NCBI GenBank assembly: GCA_040380755.1
Contig: JBEIIL010000007.1
Coordinates: 1 to 49,071 of the forward strand
DNA from: Alsobacter sp040380755
GTDB taxonomy: Bacteria > Pseudomonadota > Alphaproteobacteria > Rhizobiales > Beijerinckiaceae
Length of the DNA: 49,071 nt
Reading direction: 5' to 3'
Part shown: positions 42,119 through 49,071 of the stretch, one piece after another
Layout of the letters: each line of letters opens with the position of its first letter
Numbering within the stretch: position 1 is the stretch's first letter
The notes under the pieces: generated by a model
The model's input: the letters and a program-made list of their open reading frames with translations, nothing else
What the model was told of the DNA's origin: nothing
The model's database searches: none
Translations under genes and position numbers: made by a program

Positions 42119-44022
42119 TTGGGCTTGTCGGACTTCGGCTTGCCGGCCGGCTTAGCTGGCGCCGGCTTTGCCGCGGCCGGGCTGGCCGTGTCCGCAGGCG
42201 TCGCAGCCGCTGCCGGCTCCGGAGCCGCGCCGGTGCCCTTGCGAATGAGCCCCTTGAGGTTGTCCCAAAGCTCCACCTTCACGCCCTGCTGCTTCATGAT
42301 GGCGTATTGCTGCATCACTGAGAGGAGGTTGTTCCACGACCAGTAGATCACCAGGCCGGCCGGGAACGACGCCAGCAGGAAGGTGAAGAACACCGGCATC
42401 CAGGTGAACATGGTCTTCTGGACCGGATCCTGCGGCTCCGGGTTCATCTTCATCTGCACGAACATCGTGAAGCCCATGATGATCGGCCAGATGCCGATCA
42501 GCAGGAACTCCGGCACGCTGAAGGGAAGCAGGCCGAACAGGTTGAACAGCGAGGTCGGGTCTGGAGCCGCAAGGTCGCGGATCCAGCCGAAGAACGGCGC
42601 ATGCCGCATCTCGATCGTGACGAACAGCACCTTGTAGAGCGCGAAGAACACGGGGATCTGGATCAGCACCGGCAGACAGCCAGCCAGCGGGTTGATCTTC
42701 TCCCGCTTGTAGAGCTCCATCAACTCCTGCTGCTGCTTCACCCGGTCGTCGGGATACTGCTCCTTGAGGGCCTGCATCTGCGGCTGCACGGCCTTCATCT
42801 TCGCCATCGAGGCGTAGCTCTTGTTGGCGAGCGGGAAGAAGACGGCCTTCACCAGCACCGTCACGATCAGGATCGCGACGCCGAAATTGCCGAGCATCCG
42901 GTAGATGAAGTCCAGCACGCGGAACAGCGGCTTTGTGATGAAGTAGAACCATCCCCAGTCGATCATCAGCTCGAAGCGCTTGATCCCCAGCGAGCGCTCG
43001 TAGCCGTCGATCGTGTTGACCTCCTTGGCGCCGACGAACAGCTTCGTGGTCGAACTGGCCGTCGCGCCAGGTGCCAGCTTGAGCTGCGGCAGCGTGACGA
43101 GGGTCTGGTAAGAGCGCTGGCCGGTCGGCGGCACCGTCACGGTGAACCGCGCATCGAACGGGGTGGTCTGTTCGGGCACGATCGCCGAGGCCCAGTACTT
43201 GTCGGTGATGCCGACAAAGCCCCCGACCGCGTCCTTGAAGATCTGCCCCCGCTCGGTGGCCGACAGCTGCGGGTCCTTGTCGAGCGTCGCGTAGGTGACC
43301 TCCTTGAGGCCCTGTTCGCCGAGCACACCGAGAAGGCCCTCATGCAGGATGTAGTAGCCCTGCGTGACCGGCGTTCCAAAGCGGCGGATCAGCCCGTAGG
43401 GCGACAGCGCGACCTCGCTGCCGGCTTTGGACTCGACGCTGTCGGTGACCGTCAGCATGAAGCTCGGGTCAATCGCGATGATGCGCTTGAACACCAGGTC
43501 CTTGCCGTTGTCCCAGCTCAAGGTCACCGGTGTCGTGTCGGTCAGGGTTTGGCGGTCGGCCGTCCAGACTGTCTGGCTGGTGGGCACCTCGGCGCTGCCT
43601 GACGGCAGCCAGCCCATCCGGGCGAAATAGCCATGCGGCCCGTTGGCCGGCGAGAACACGACGATGTTCGGGCTCTTCGGATCGACGGTCTCGCGATAGT
43701 CCTTCAACGAGATGTCGTCGATGTCGGCTCCCCGCAGTGCGATCGATCCGCGCAGCTTGGTGCTGTCGATCGCGATGCGCGGCGACGCGGCGAGCGCGGC
43801 ATCGCGTGTCGCTGCGAGTGCCGTCACACCGTCTGCAGCGGGGGCTCCCGGCACCGGTGTCCCGCCCGACGGGGTCGCCTGCGGCGGTTGCTGCGCCTGC
43901 TGGGCGAGCTGCGCCTGCTGGCGCTGCTTCTCCATCTGCGGCACGCCGAAATAGTAGTTCCACCCGATGAGAACCGCCAGCGACAGGGCGATTGCCAGGA
44001 AGAAGTTCTTGTTGTCCTGCAT
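42115..44022 (-). CDS. yidC: Membrane protein insertase YidC
   Basis: 635-aa inner-membrane insertase that works with or without SecYEG. N-terminal helix within NFFLAIALSLAVLIGWNYYF, a Gln/Ala/Pro-rich stretch, a large periplasmic beta domain (about 70-370), then the conserved 60KD_IMP domain with YRMLGNFGVAILIVTVLVKA, KLKAVQPQMQALKEQYPDD-like loop (KMKAVQPQMQ), and the hydrophilic-groove helices. The tail is Ala/Pro/Lys-rich (from about 600), as in enzymes that bind ribosomes. rnpA ends four bases upstream. Confidence 0.96.
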   Translation of the reverse strand: MQDNKNFFLAIALSLAVLIGWNYYFGVPQMEKQRQQAQLAQQAQQPPQATPSGGTPVPGAPAADGVTALAATRDAALAASPRIAIDSTKLRGSIALRGADIDDISLKDYRETVDPKSPNIVVFSPANGPHGYFARMGWLPSGSAEVPTSQTVWTADRQTLTDTTPVTLSWDNGKDLVFKRIIAIDPSFMLTVTDSVESKAGSEVALSPYGLIRRFGTPVTQGYYILHEGLLGVLGEQGLKEVTYATLDKDPQLSATERGQIFKDAVGGFVGITDKYWASAIVPEQTTPFDARFTVTVPPTGQRSYQTLVTLPQLKLAPGATASSTTKLFVGAKEVNTIDGYERSLGIKRFELMIDWGWFYFITKPLFRVLDFIYRMLGNFGVAILIVTVLVKAVFFPLANKSYASMAKMKAVQPQMQALKEQYPDDRVKQQQELMELYKREKINPLAGCLPVLIQIPVFFALYKVLFVTIEMRHAPFFGWIRDLAAPDPTSLFNLFGLLPFSVPEFLLIGIWPIIMGFTMFVQMKMNPEPQDPVQKTMFTWMPVFFTFLLASFPAGLVIYWSWNNLLSVMQQYAIMKQQGVKVELWDNLKGLIRKGTGAAPEPAAAATPADTASPAAAKPAPAKPAGKPKSDKPK

Positions 44023-44025
44023 GGC

Positions 44026-44511
44026 TCAGCGGGGCTCTTCGACGGGCGCGGGGCGGGGCGGCGTTGGGACGGGCCCTGGGAGGGACCGCGCCGGGGCCAA
44101 GGCAGGACCTAGCACAGAACCCGGCCGGGGAGCATCGCGACGGGTACGATGCACGCCCCGCAGCGAAACGGTGATGTCTTGGCACAGGGTCGGGAACGCA
44201 GCGGCCAGAATGTCGCGGCGGGCGACCACAACGTAGTCCCAGCCATCACGCCCCGCATCCGCGGGAAGCGCAGAAAGAGCGGAACGCAACCTTCGCTTCA
44301 CCCGGTTTCGTTCCGTTGCGGTCCCGACCTTGCGGCTCACAGTGAGCCCGAATCGGACTTCATCGGCCGCCCCGGTCGAGCCGGCGGGCCGTTCGCGTGC
44401 CTGCAGGGTCAGCCTCGGCGTGCTGGAGCGGCGACCCTTGGCCGCCGCGACGAACTCGGCACGCTTTGTGAGACGACCCGGCCTGCGCGGTGGCTGCAAC
44501 GGGTCGGTCAT
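44026..44511 (-). CDS. rnpA: Ribonuclease P protein component
   Basis: Protein subunit of RNase P that matures the 5' ends of tRNAs; 161 aa. N-terminal RLTKRAEFVAAAKG, then RFGLTVSRKVGTATERNRVK with the RNR box, and DYVVVARRDI. The last about 40 residues are a Pro/Arg-rich tail (RPGSVLGPALAPARSLPGP) beyond the normal end of the fold. It follows rpmH by 22 bases in the classic rpmH-rnpA operon. Confidence 0.94.
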   Translation of the reverse strand: MTDPLQPPRRPGRLTKRAEFVAAAKGRRSSTPRLTLQARERPAGSTGAADEVRFGLTVSRKVGTATERNRVKRRLRSALSALPADAGRDGWDYVVVARRDILAAAFPTLCQDITVSLRGVHRTRRDAPRPGSVLGPALAPARSLPGPVPTPPRPAPVEEPR

Positions 44512-44533
44512 GGCACGCGGCGCTGGCGTGGCC

Positions 44534-44668
44534 TCACGCCGAAAGGCGCTTGCGGCCGCGGGCGCGGCGGGCCGCGATCACCTTCTGGCCGCCCTTGGTG
44601 GCCATGCGCGCGCGAAAACCATGGCGGCGCTTGCGCACGAGCTTGCTGGGCTGATAGGTCCGTTTCAC
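44534..44668 (-). CDS. rpmH: 50S ribosomal protein L34
   Basis: 44 aa, the standard L34: KRTYQPSKLVRKRRHGFRAR with MATKGGQKVIAARRARGRKR. The start codon is GTG at 44668, with GGAG eight bases upstream (ctggagacacgcccgtg); the open frame to 44734 is leader. First gene of the rpmH-rnpA-yidC-engB group. Confidence 0.97.
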   Translation of the reverse strand: MKRTYQPSKLVRKRRHGFRARMATKGGQKVIAARRARGRKRLSA

Positions 44669-44902
44669 GGGCGTGTCTCCAGTCGGGGCCACCACGTTGC
44701 GGGGCCCGCGGCCAAATGGGGCTCCAAAAAACAAAACCGGCGGTCAATCCACCGGCGCATTCTTCGGATAGTGTTCGAGAGCGCTCGAAAGCTGGCGGGC
44801 TTATGACGGAACCGCCCCGGAAAGTCAACGCGCTGATGACAGTCCCGGAGCGGCCGAAGCTTCGTGCAACCGGCACGCGGCCGGGATAGCGTGCCGGCCG
44901 CA
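44669..44902. promoter_or_regulatory. Divergent promoter region between rpmH and the TVP38 gene
   Basis: 234 bases with no gene. It must hold the rpmH promoter (minus) and that of the TVP38 operon (plus). A perfect hairpin TTCGAG/CTCGAA (44775-44780 and 44785-44790, loop AGCG) is visible and could be an operator or leader structure. No DnaA box cluster was made out, so there is no support for an origin here. Confidence 0.35.
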
Positions 44903-45709
44903 ATGGCGGTCAGGATGGCGCGGTTGGATCAGAACGCTGCAAGCGACACCGCAAGCAAGCCGCAAGGAGGACGGGTCCATCGCATCGCGACGGGTCTGTT
45001 CGTCGCCGTTATGCTGGTCGTGGCAATCCTGATCATTCGCGGCGCGTTGTCGCCCGAAGCCTTCCTGCAACGCTATGACTGGCTGCGGGCTCAGGTTGAG
45101 GCCCATATGCCGCGCGCACTGGCCGTCTATGCGGTCGTCTTTGCCGCCGGCGTGGCGCTGTCGATGCCGGGCGCCGCCATGATGACGATGCTGGGCGGGC
45201 TGCTGTTTGGCTGGATGATCGGCGCTGCGGCGGCTGCGGTGGCCGCCACGGCCGGCGCCTGCGTGGTGTTCCTCATCGCTCGCACGACAATCGGAACCTG
45301 GCTGGCGGCGCGCGGCGGGCCCCGGCTCGAGCGCATCTCTGCCGGACTGCGCCGCGATGCCGCCAACTACATGCTGTTCCTTCGCTTCGTGCCGCTGTTC
45401 CCGTTCTTCCTCGTCAACATCGCCCCGGCGCTCGTCGGCGTGCCGTTGCGCACCTTCCTGGTGACGACGGCGATCGGGATCCTGCCGGCCACGTTCACGA
45501 TGGCGATTGCCGGCGCAGGGCTCGACAGCGCCGTGCGGGCTCAAAAGATGCTGCACGAGGCCTGCCTGGCATCCGGACAGGCCGATTGCCGCTTTGAGCT
45601 GACCTTGCAGTCCATCTTCACGCCTGAGATCCTAGCGGCCTTCGGGGCGCTGGGCGCGCTGGCGCTGCTCCCCGTGGTGGTGCGCCGCTTCTGGTCGGCG
45701 AAGCAGTGA
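44903..45709 (+). CDS. TVP38/TMEM64 (SNARE-associated, DedA-like) membrane protein
   Basis: 268 aa from ATG 44903 (an in-frame GTG at 44864 is unlikely, as it would lengthen a polar leader). Hydrophobic helices are at about 26-45, 75-95 and further on. The SNARE-assoc domain shows ALSMPGAAMMTMLGGLLFGW, GACVVFLIARTTIGTWL and RFVPLFPFFLVNIAPALVGV, with conserved Gly and Pro in re-entrant loops. Members of the family act as lipid scramblases or transporters. The flavoprotein gene follows 13 bases later; such pairs and fusions are common, so a shared redox-linked function is likely but undefined. Confidence 0.88.
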   Translation: MAVRMARLDQNAASDTASKPQGGRVHRIATGLFVAVMLVVAILIIRGALSPEAFLQRYDWLRAQVEAHMPRALAVYAVVFAAGVALSMPGAAMMTMLGGLLFGWMIGAAAAAVAATAGACVVFLIARTTIGTWLAARGGPRLERISAGLRRDAANYMLFLRFVPLFPFFLVNIAPALVGVPLRTFLVTTAIGILPATFTMAIAGAGLDSAVRAQKMLHEACLASGQADCRFELTLQSIFTPEILAAFGALGALALLPVVVRRFWSAKQ

Positions 45710-45722
45710 GCGCGAGCATGCC

Positions 45723-47156
45723 ATGCCCCCACAGGTCCTGACCCCCGACCTGTGCGTCGTTGGTGGCGGTGCCGCAGGGTTCGCGGTTGCAGCCGGGGCC
45801 GCTGCATTCGGCGTATCCGTGGTCCTGATCGAACAGGACGGCAGGGGCAGCGGCGGGCTCAGCGCGGCCCGCATGCCGGCCCAGGCGCTCCTGGCGGCCG
45901 GCCGCGTCGCCCAGACCGTGCGCGAGGCCGCCGCCTTCGGCATTGCCGCCGGTCGCCCCCGGATCGACCAGGCGCGGCTGCGCCGTCACCTCGACGAGGT
46001 CGCCGCCGGTATCGCCCCCAACTTGTCCGAGGCGCGCCTCGGCGCGCTCGGTGTCCGGGTGGTTGTGGCGCAGGCGCGGTTCGTCGACAGGACGACCATC
46101 GCCGCCGGCGACAACCTGCGCGTGCGAGCCCGCCGCACGGTGCTCGCGACCGGCGCGCGTCCAGTGCGGCCCGGGATCGACGGGCTCGACGCCGTCCCCT
46201 GTCTGACCACCGAGACGATCTGCGATCTCCGCTCCCGCCCCGAGCGGCTGCTGGTTCTTGGCGGCGGACCCGACGCCGTCGAGCTTGCGCAGGCCCATCG
46301 CCGCCTCGGCAGCGAGGTGACGTCGGTCGCGCCCGATGTCCTCCTGCCCGTGGTCGATCCCGAGCTGGCCGGCCAGCTTGCCCGCGCTCTTGCCGGAGAA
46401 GGCGTCATCCTGCGGCTTTCCACCCGGGTGCAGCGGGTGGACACCGCGGCGGCCGGAATCGTCCTGACCCTTGCGGATGGCGAGCGCATCGCCGGCACGC
46501 ATTGTCTCGTCGCGGCCGGCCGGCGTCCCGCGCTGGACACGCTGGGTCTCGATGCGGCAGGGATCGTCCACGACCCCGCGGGCATTATCGTGGATGCTTC
46601 GCTGCGCACCAGCAATGCCCGGGTTTACGCCGTCGGCGACTGCGCTGCCGGGCCGCATGGCGGTGAGCGACCCGCCCCCGTGGTGGGCCACCAGGCGGCC
46701 GTGGTGCTGCAGGCCGCCCTGTTCCGCCGGACGGCCCGCGCCGAAACGCAGGCGGTGCCGCGCCTCGTCCTGACGGACCCTGAGATCGCCCCTGTCGGCC
46801 TCGACGAGGCCGCGGCACGCGCTGCCGGCCACGCCGTGCGGATCGAACGCTGGCCCTTCTCGGACAACGACAGGGCCAGGGCGGAGCGCCGCACTGCCGG
46901 CGAGGTCAAGCTGGTGCTCGACCACTCGGGCCGGATCCTCGGTGCCGGCATCGTCGGCGCCCATGCGGGCGAGCTGATCCTGCCCTGGGTGCTCGCGATC
47001 CGGAACCGGCTCGACCTCGCCGACATGCGCGACGTGATCGTGCCCTGGCCGAGCTATTCGGAGGTGTCGCCGCGTGCCGCCCTCGGCTTCTACGCCGACC
47101 TGCCACGGCGCCCGGCCGTCGGCCGGATGCTGCGCTGGCTCCGGCTGCTGGGCTGA
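45723..47156 (+). CDS. FAD-dependent oxidoreductase of the disulfide-reductase fold, redox cysteines absent
   Basis: 477 aa with FAD motif VVGGGAAGFAVAAGAAAFG, ATG motif VLATGARPVRPG, NAD(P) motif LVLGGGPDAVELAQAHRRLG, and RVYAVGDCAAGP near the FAD. The C-terminal dimerisation domain is present (LTDPEIAPVGLDEAAARAAG). The expected GGTCLNVGCIPSKALL is GSGGLSAARMPAQALL here, so both active-site cysteines are missing, and the C-terminal HPTxSE is WPSYSE, so the catalytic His is missing as well. It cannot act as lipoamide or mercuric reductase in the usual way. It may be an NAD(P)H:quinone-type oxidoreductase. Cotranscribed with the TVP38 gene. Confidence 0.85.
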   Translation: MPPQVLTPDLCVVGGGAAGFAVAAGAAAFGVSVVLIEQDGRGSGGLSAARMPAQALLAAGRVAQTVREAAAFGIAAGRPRIDQARLRRHLDEVAAGIAPNLSEARLGALGVRVVVAQARFVDRTTIAAGDNLRVRARRTVLATGARPVRPGIDGLDAVPCLTTETICDLRSRPERLLVLGGGPDAVELAQAHRRLGSEVTSVAPDVLLPVVDPELAGQLARALAGEGVILRLSTRVQRVDTAAAGIVLTLADGERIAGTHCLVAAGRRPALDTLGLDAAGIVHDPAGIIVDASLRTSNARVYAVGDCAAGPHGGERPAPVVGHQAAVVLQAALFRRTARAETQAVPRLVLTDPEIAPVGLDEAAARAAGHAVRIERWPFSDNDRARAERRTAGEVKLVLDHSGRILGAGIVGAHAGELILPWVLAIRNRLDLADMRDVIVPWPSYSEVSPRAALGFYADLPRRPAVGRMLRWLRLLG

Positions 47157-47160
47157 CCCG

Positions 47161-48639
47161 ATGCAGGCGCCCGTCCGCCCTTCTCAGGAGCCGGCATCCG
47201 GTGCAGAGGCTCCCGGACCCGGGACGCGGCTGTTGCGCCGGCCGGGCCTGTCAGGCCGCCTGCTGCTGCTCACCGTCGGCTTCGTCATGCTCGCCGAGGT
47301 GCTGATCTATGTACCGTCGGTCGCCAATTTCCGCCGCAACTGGCTGAACGACCGCATCGCCGCCGCCCGCATCGCCGCGCTGGTGCTGGATGCCGCGCCG
47401 GCTGGCGCGGTTCCGCGGCCACTGCAGGAGCGCCTGCTCGCCCAGGTTGGCGCCGACATGGTCGCGGTCCGCTCCGGCGGCGCCCGGCGCCTGCTGGCGG
47501 CGAGCGAGATGCCGCGCGGCGTTGCCCACGAGGTCGACCTGCGCACGGCCGGCGGGGTGGAGCTCGTGCTGGACGCCTTCGGCTCGCTGCTGTGGGGCGG
47601 CGAGCGGTCGATCCGCGTCGTCGGCGAGGGCATGGAGGGTGTCGAGTTCGTCGAGATCGTGCTTGACGAGGCGCCGCTGCGCGCCGCCATGCTGGCGTTC
47701 TCGGCCACCATCCTGCTGCTGTCTCTGATCATTTCCGGCGTCACCGCCGGCCTGGTCTATGTCTCCTTGCTGCGCATGATCATCACCCCGGTGCGCCGCC
47801 TCACCGACCACATCGTCGCCTTCGAGCAGGACCCGGAGGATGACCGCCGGGTGATCCGTCCTTCCGGACGCCGCGACGAAATCGGCCTTGCCGAAGCGGC
47901 GCTGGCCAAGATGGAGGCAGCGCTGTCCGGCGAGCTGCGCCAGAAGAAGCATCTTGCCGATCTCGGGCTCGCGGTGTCGAAGATCAACCACGACCTGCGC
48001 AACATGCTGGCCTCGGCCCAGCTCTTCTCCGACCGCCTGTCGGCGCTCAGCGATCCGGCGGTGCAACGCCTCGCTCCCAAGCTCATCGCCGCGCTCGACC
48101 GGGCCATCGGCTTCTGCCAGGCCACCCTGGCGTATGGCCGCGCGGCGGAGCGGCCGCCGGCCCGGCGCATCATCCGCCTCGCACCGCTGGCCGAGGAGCT
48201 GCGCGACATTCTCGGCCTGTGGGACGACGGGCCGGTCTCGCTCGTGGTCGACATCCCGCATGATCTCGAGATCGACGCCGATCTCGAGCACCTCTCGCGC
48301 GTCCTCACCAATCTCGGCCGCAATGCCGTGCAGGCGCTGGAGCAGGCCGGTGCGGATGGCGCGCCGGGCGCCGCCCGCATCCTCGGCGTCGCCGCCCGGC
48401 GCGAGCCCGGCGGCGGCACCCTCACCGTGTCGGACAATGGCCCCGGCATCCCGCCGCAGGTGCGCGAGCGGCTGTTCCAGGCCTTCCAGGGCTCCACCCG
48501 CCCGGGCGGCACCGGCCTCGGCCTGGCGATCGCCGCCGAGTTGGTGCGCGCCCATGGCGGCAGCATCGTGCTATTGCCGGACGGCCCCGGCGCCCGCTTC
48601 CGCATCACCCTGCCGGACAGCGCCGCTCCGCCGGCCTGA
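47161..48639 (+). CDS. Sensor histidine kinase (HAMP, orphan)
   Basis: 492 aa. Membrane helices at about 34-54 and 178-200 enclose a periplasmic domain; a HAMP segment (LLRMIITPVRRLTDHIVAF) follows. The phosphoacceptor lies in SKINHDLRNMLASAQLFSDR. ATPase motifs: LTNLGRNAVQAL (N box), VSDNGPGIPPQV (G1), GTGLGLAIAAELV (G2). ATG 47161 is four bases after the flavoprotein stop, so it is in the same operon. No response regulator is next to it. The NHDLRN type H-box belongs to the HPK4-like group with N at the usual E position. Confidence 0.9.
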   Translation: MQAPVRPSQEPASGAEAPGPGTRLLRRPGLSGRLLLLTVGFVMLAEVLIYVPSVANFRRNWLNDRIAAARIAALVLDAAPAGAVPRPLQERLLAQVGADMVAVRSGGARRLLAASEMPRGVAHEVDLRTAGGVELVLDAFGSLLWGGERSIRVVGEGMEGVEFVEIVLDEAPLRAAMLAFSATILLLSLIISGVTAGLVYVSLLRMIITPVRRLTDHIVAFEQDPEDDRRVIRPSGRRDEIGLAEAALAKMEAALSGELRQKKHLADLGLAVSKINHDLRNMLASAQLFSDRLSALSDPAVQRLAPKLIAALDRAIGFCQATLAYGRAAERPPARRIIRLAPLAEELRDILGLWDDGPVSLVVDIPHDLEIDADLEHLSRVLTNLGRNAVQALEQAGADGAPGAARILGVAARREPGGGTLTVSDNGPGIPPQVRERLFQAFQGSTRPGGTGLGLAIAAELVRAHGGSIVLLPDGPGARFRITLPDSAAPPA

Positions 48640-48740
48640 CCCGGCTTTTGCACCCGCGCCGGCGAAGGGGATTGCATTCCCCCTGAGGAGCGGCTAAACG
48701 ACCCGCCGTGCAGGGACACGGCTGACGCCGCTCCCCACAG

Positions 48741-48817
48741 GCGCCCGTAGCTCAGCTGGATAGAGCATCAGACTACGAATCTGAGGGTCGGACGTTCGAA
48801 TCGTTCCGGGCGCGCCA
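48741..48817 (+). tRNA. tRNA-Arg (anticodon ACG)
   Basis: Cloverleaf of 77 nt: acceptor GCGCCCG (48741-48747) pairs with CGGGCGC (48807-48813), discriminator G, encoded CCA (48815-48817). Anticodon stem TCAGA/TCTGA encloses loop CTACGAA, anticodon ACG (A34 becomes inosine). T-loop TTCGAAT with stem GGACG/CGTTC. It reads CGU, CGC and CGA codons. Confidence 0.96.
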
Positions 48818-49071
48818 CTTAAACCACTGAAAACGCTAAAAAATTTGGTTTGGCCGCCTCCGAGTGGTTCCTCCGCTCGCAGCCGTGTCACCACCTTGTC
48901 ACCAGCCGGAAAGATTTCGAGCGCCACATACGCGCGATTGAGCCGCCGTCGAGGCCCGGGAGGCGCGCCAGCAACACCACCACCGCCCGGCCGCATAGAC
49001 GGCAATAGGGGAAAATTGCCGTCCAAGCCGTCCAACCGTCCAGACATCAGCAATATCAAAGGGTTGTGGTG
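48818..49071. other. Region downstream of tRNA-Arg, no gene identified
   Basis: 254 bases to the window end. The first part is AT-rich (aaaacgctaaaaaatttgg, 48827-48845). A minus-strand frame runs through it and the tRNA, but the part over the tRNA is the familiar antisense-tRNA artefact. tRNA-Arg 3' ends often serve as integration sites, but nothing here shows an integrase or an att repeat within the window. Confidence 0.4.

Noticed and set aside
44669..44902. Replication origin near rpmH
   Set aside because: rpmH-rnpA can neighbour oriC, but no DnaA boxes, dnaA or AT-rich unwinding region is present.
48694..49059. 121-codon minus-strand frame over tRNA-Arg
   Set aside because: The segment APGTIRTSDPQIRSL is the well-known spurious translation of the antisense strand of a tRNA gene; the rest matches nothing I recognise.
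1..49071. CRISPR arrays, prophage or restriction/anti-phage systems
   Set aside because: No regularly spaced repeats, integrase, phage structural or nuclease defence genes were found.

Overview
The window is GC-rich (about 70% in most genes) and reads as a chromosome segment of an alphaproteobacterium, most likely Hyphomicrobiales (Rhizobiales). The support is the gene order rpmH-rnpA-yidC-engB-argB-HAD-dapD-dapE, the pairs cytochrome c/kdsB/pheA and def-fmt-truA, dnaX-ebfC-recR beside the small SRP RNA gene, and a Yej-type peptide importer. The genus cannot be fixed from the sequence alone.

Layout. 1-4967 (+): a nucleoside catabolism operon that starts outside the window (ABC permease, cdd, purine nucleoside phosphorylase, deoC, deoA, a GhrA-like dehydrogenase). 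4973-8067 (-): helicase hrpB and a glycine/valine heptad-repeat protein. 8171-11990 (-): URC1-like GTP cyclohydrolase II homologue, URC4 (DUF1688), upp and a HAD hydrolase, together a bacterial version of the yeast URC uracil catabolism pathway. About 12093-16967: a two-component system, a secreted alpha/beta hydrolase and an AT-rich TadG-like von Willebrand A protein, bounded by a 43-bp direct repeat (42/43 identical) whose right copy is the 3' end of deoB. 16984-25944 (-): deoB coupled to a five-gene peptide importer (two binding proteins, yejB, yejE, yejF). 26016-28924 (-): recR, ebfC, dnaX, SRP RNA. 29045-37129: nudC, rmuC, a cytochrome c with terminator, kdsB, pheA, GNAT, def, fmt, truA and a membrane protein. 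37239-44668 (-): dapE, dapD, HAD nucleotidase, argB, DUF423, engB, yidC, rnpA, rpmH. 44903-48817 (+): a TVP38/TMEM64 protein, a disulfide-reductase-fold flavoprotein without its redox cysteines, an orphan histidine kinase and tRNA-Arg(ACG).

How it fits together. Imported nucleosides are deaminated (Cdd) and phosphorolysed (PNP, DeoA). Pentose 1-phosphates are isomerised by DeoB and, for deoxyribose, cleaved by DeoC. Freed uracil can become UMP through Upp and enter the URC route. deoB and the urc genes lie on the same strand and would be adjacent without the 4.9-kb block, which suggests that the block was inserted at the end of deoB and split a pyrimidine catabolism cluster. This insertion model and the bacterial URC cluster are the two items most worth following up. 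The block contains no integrase, so the mechanism of insertion is open.
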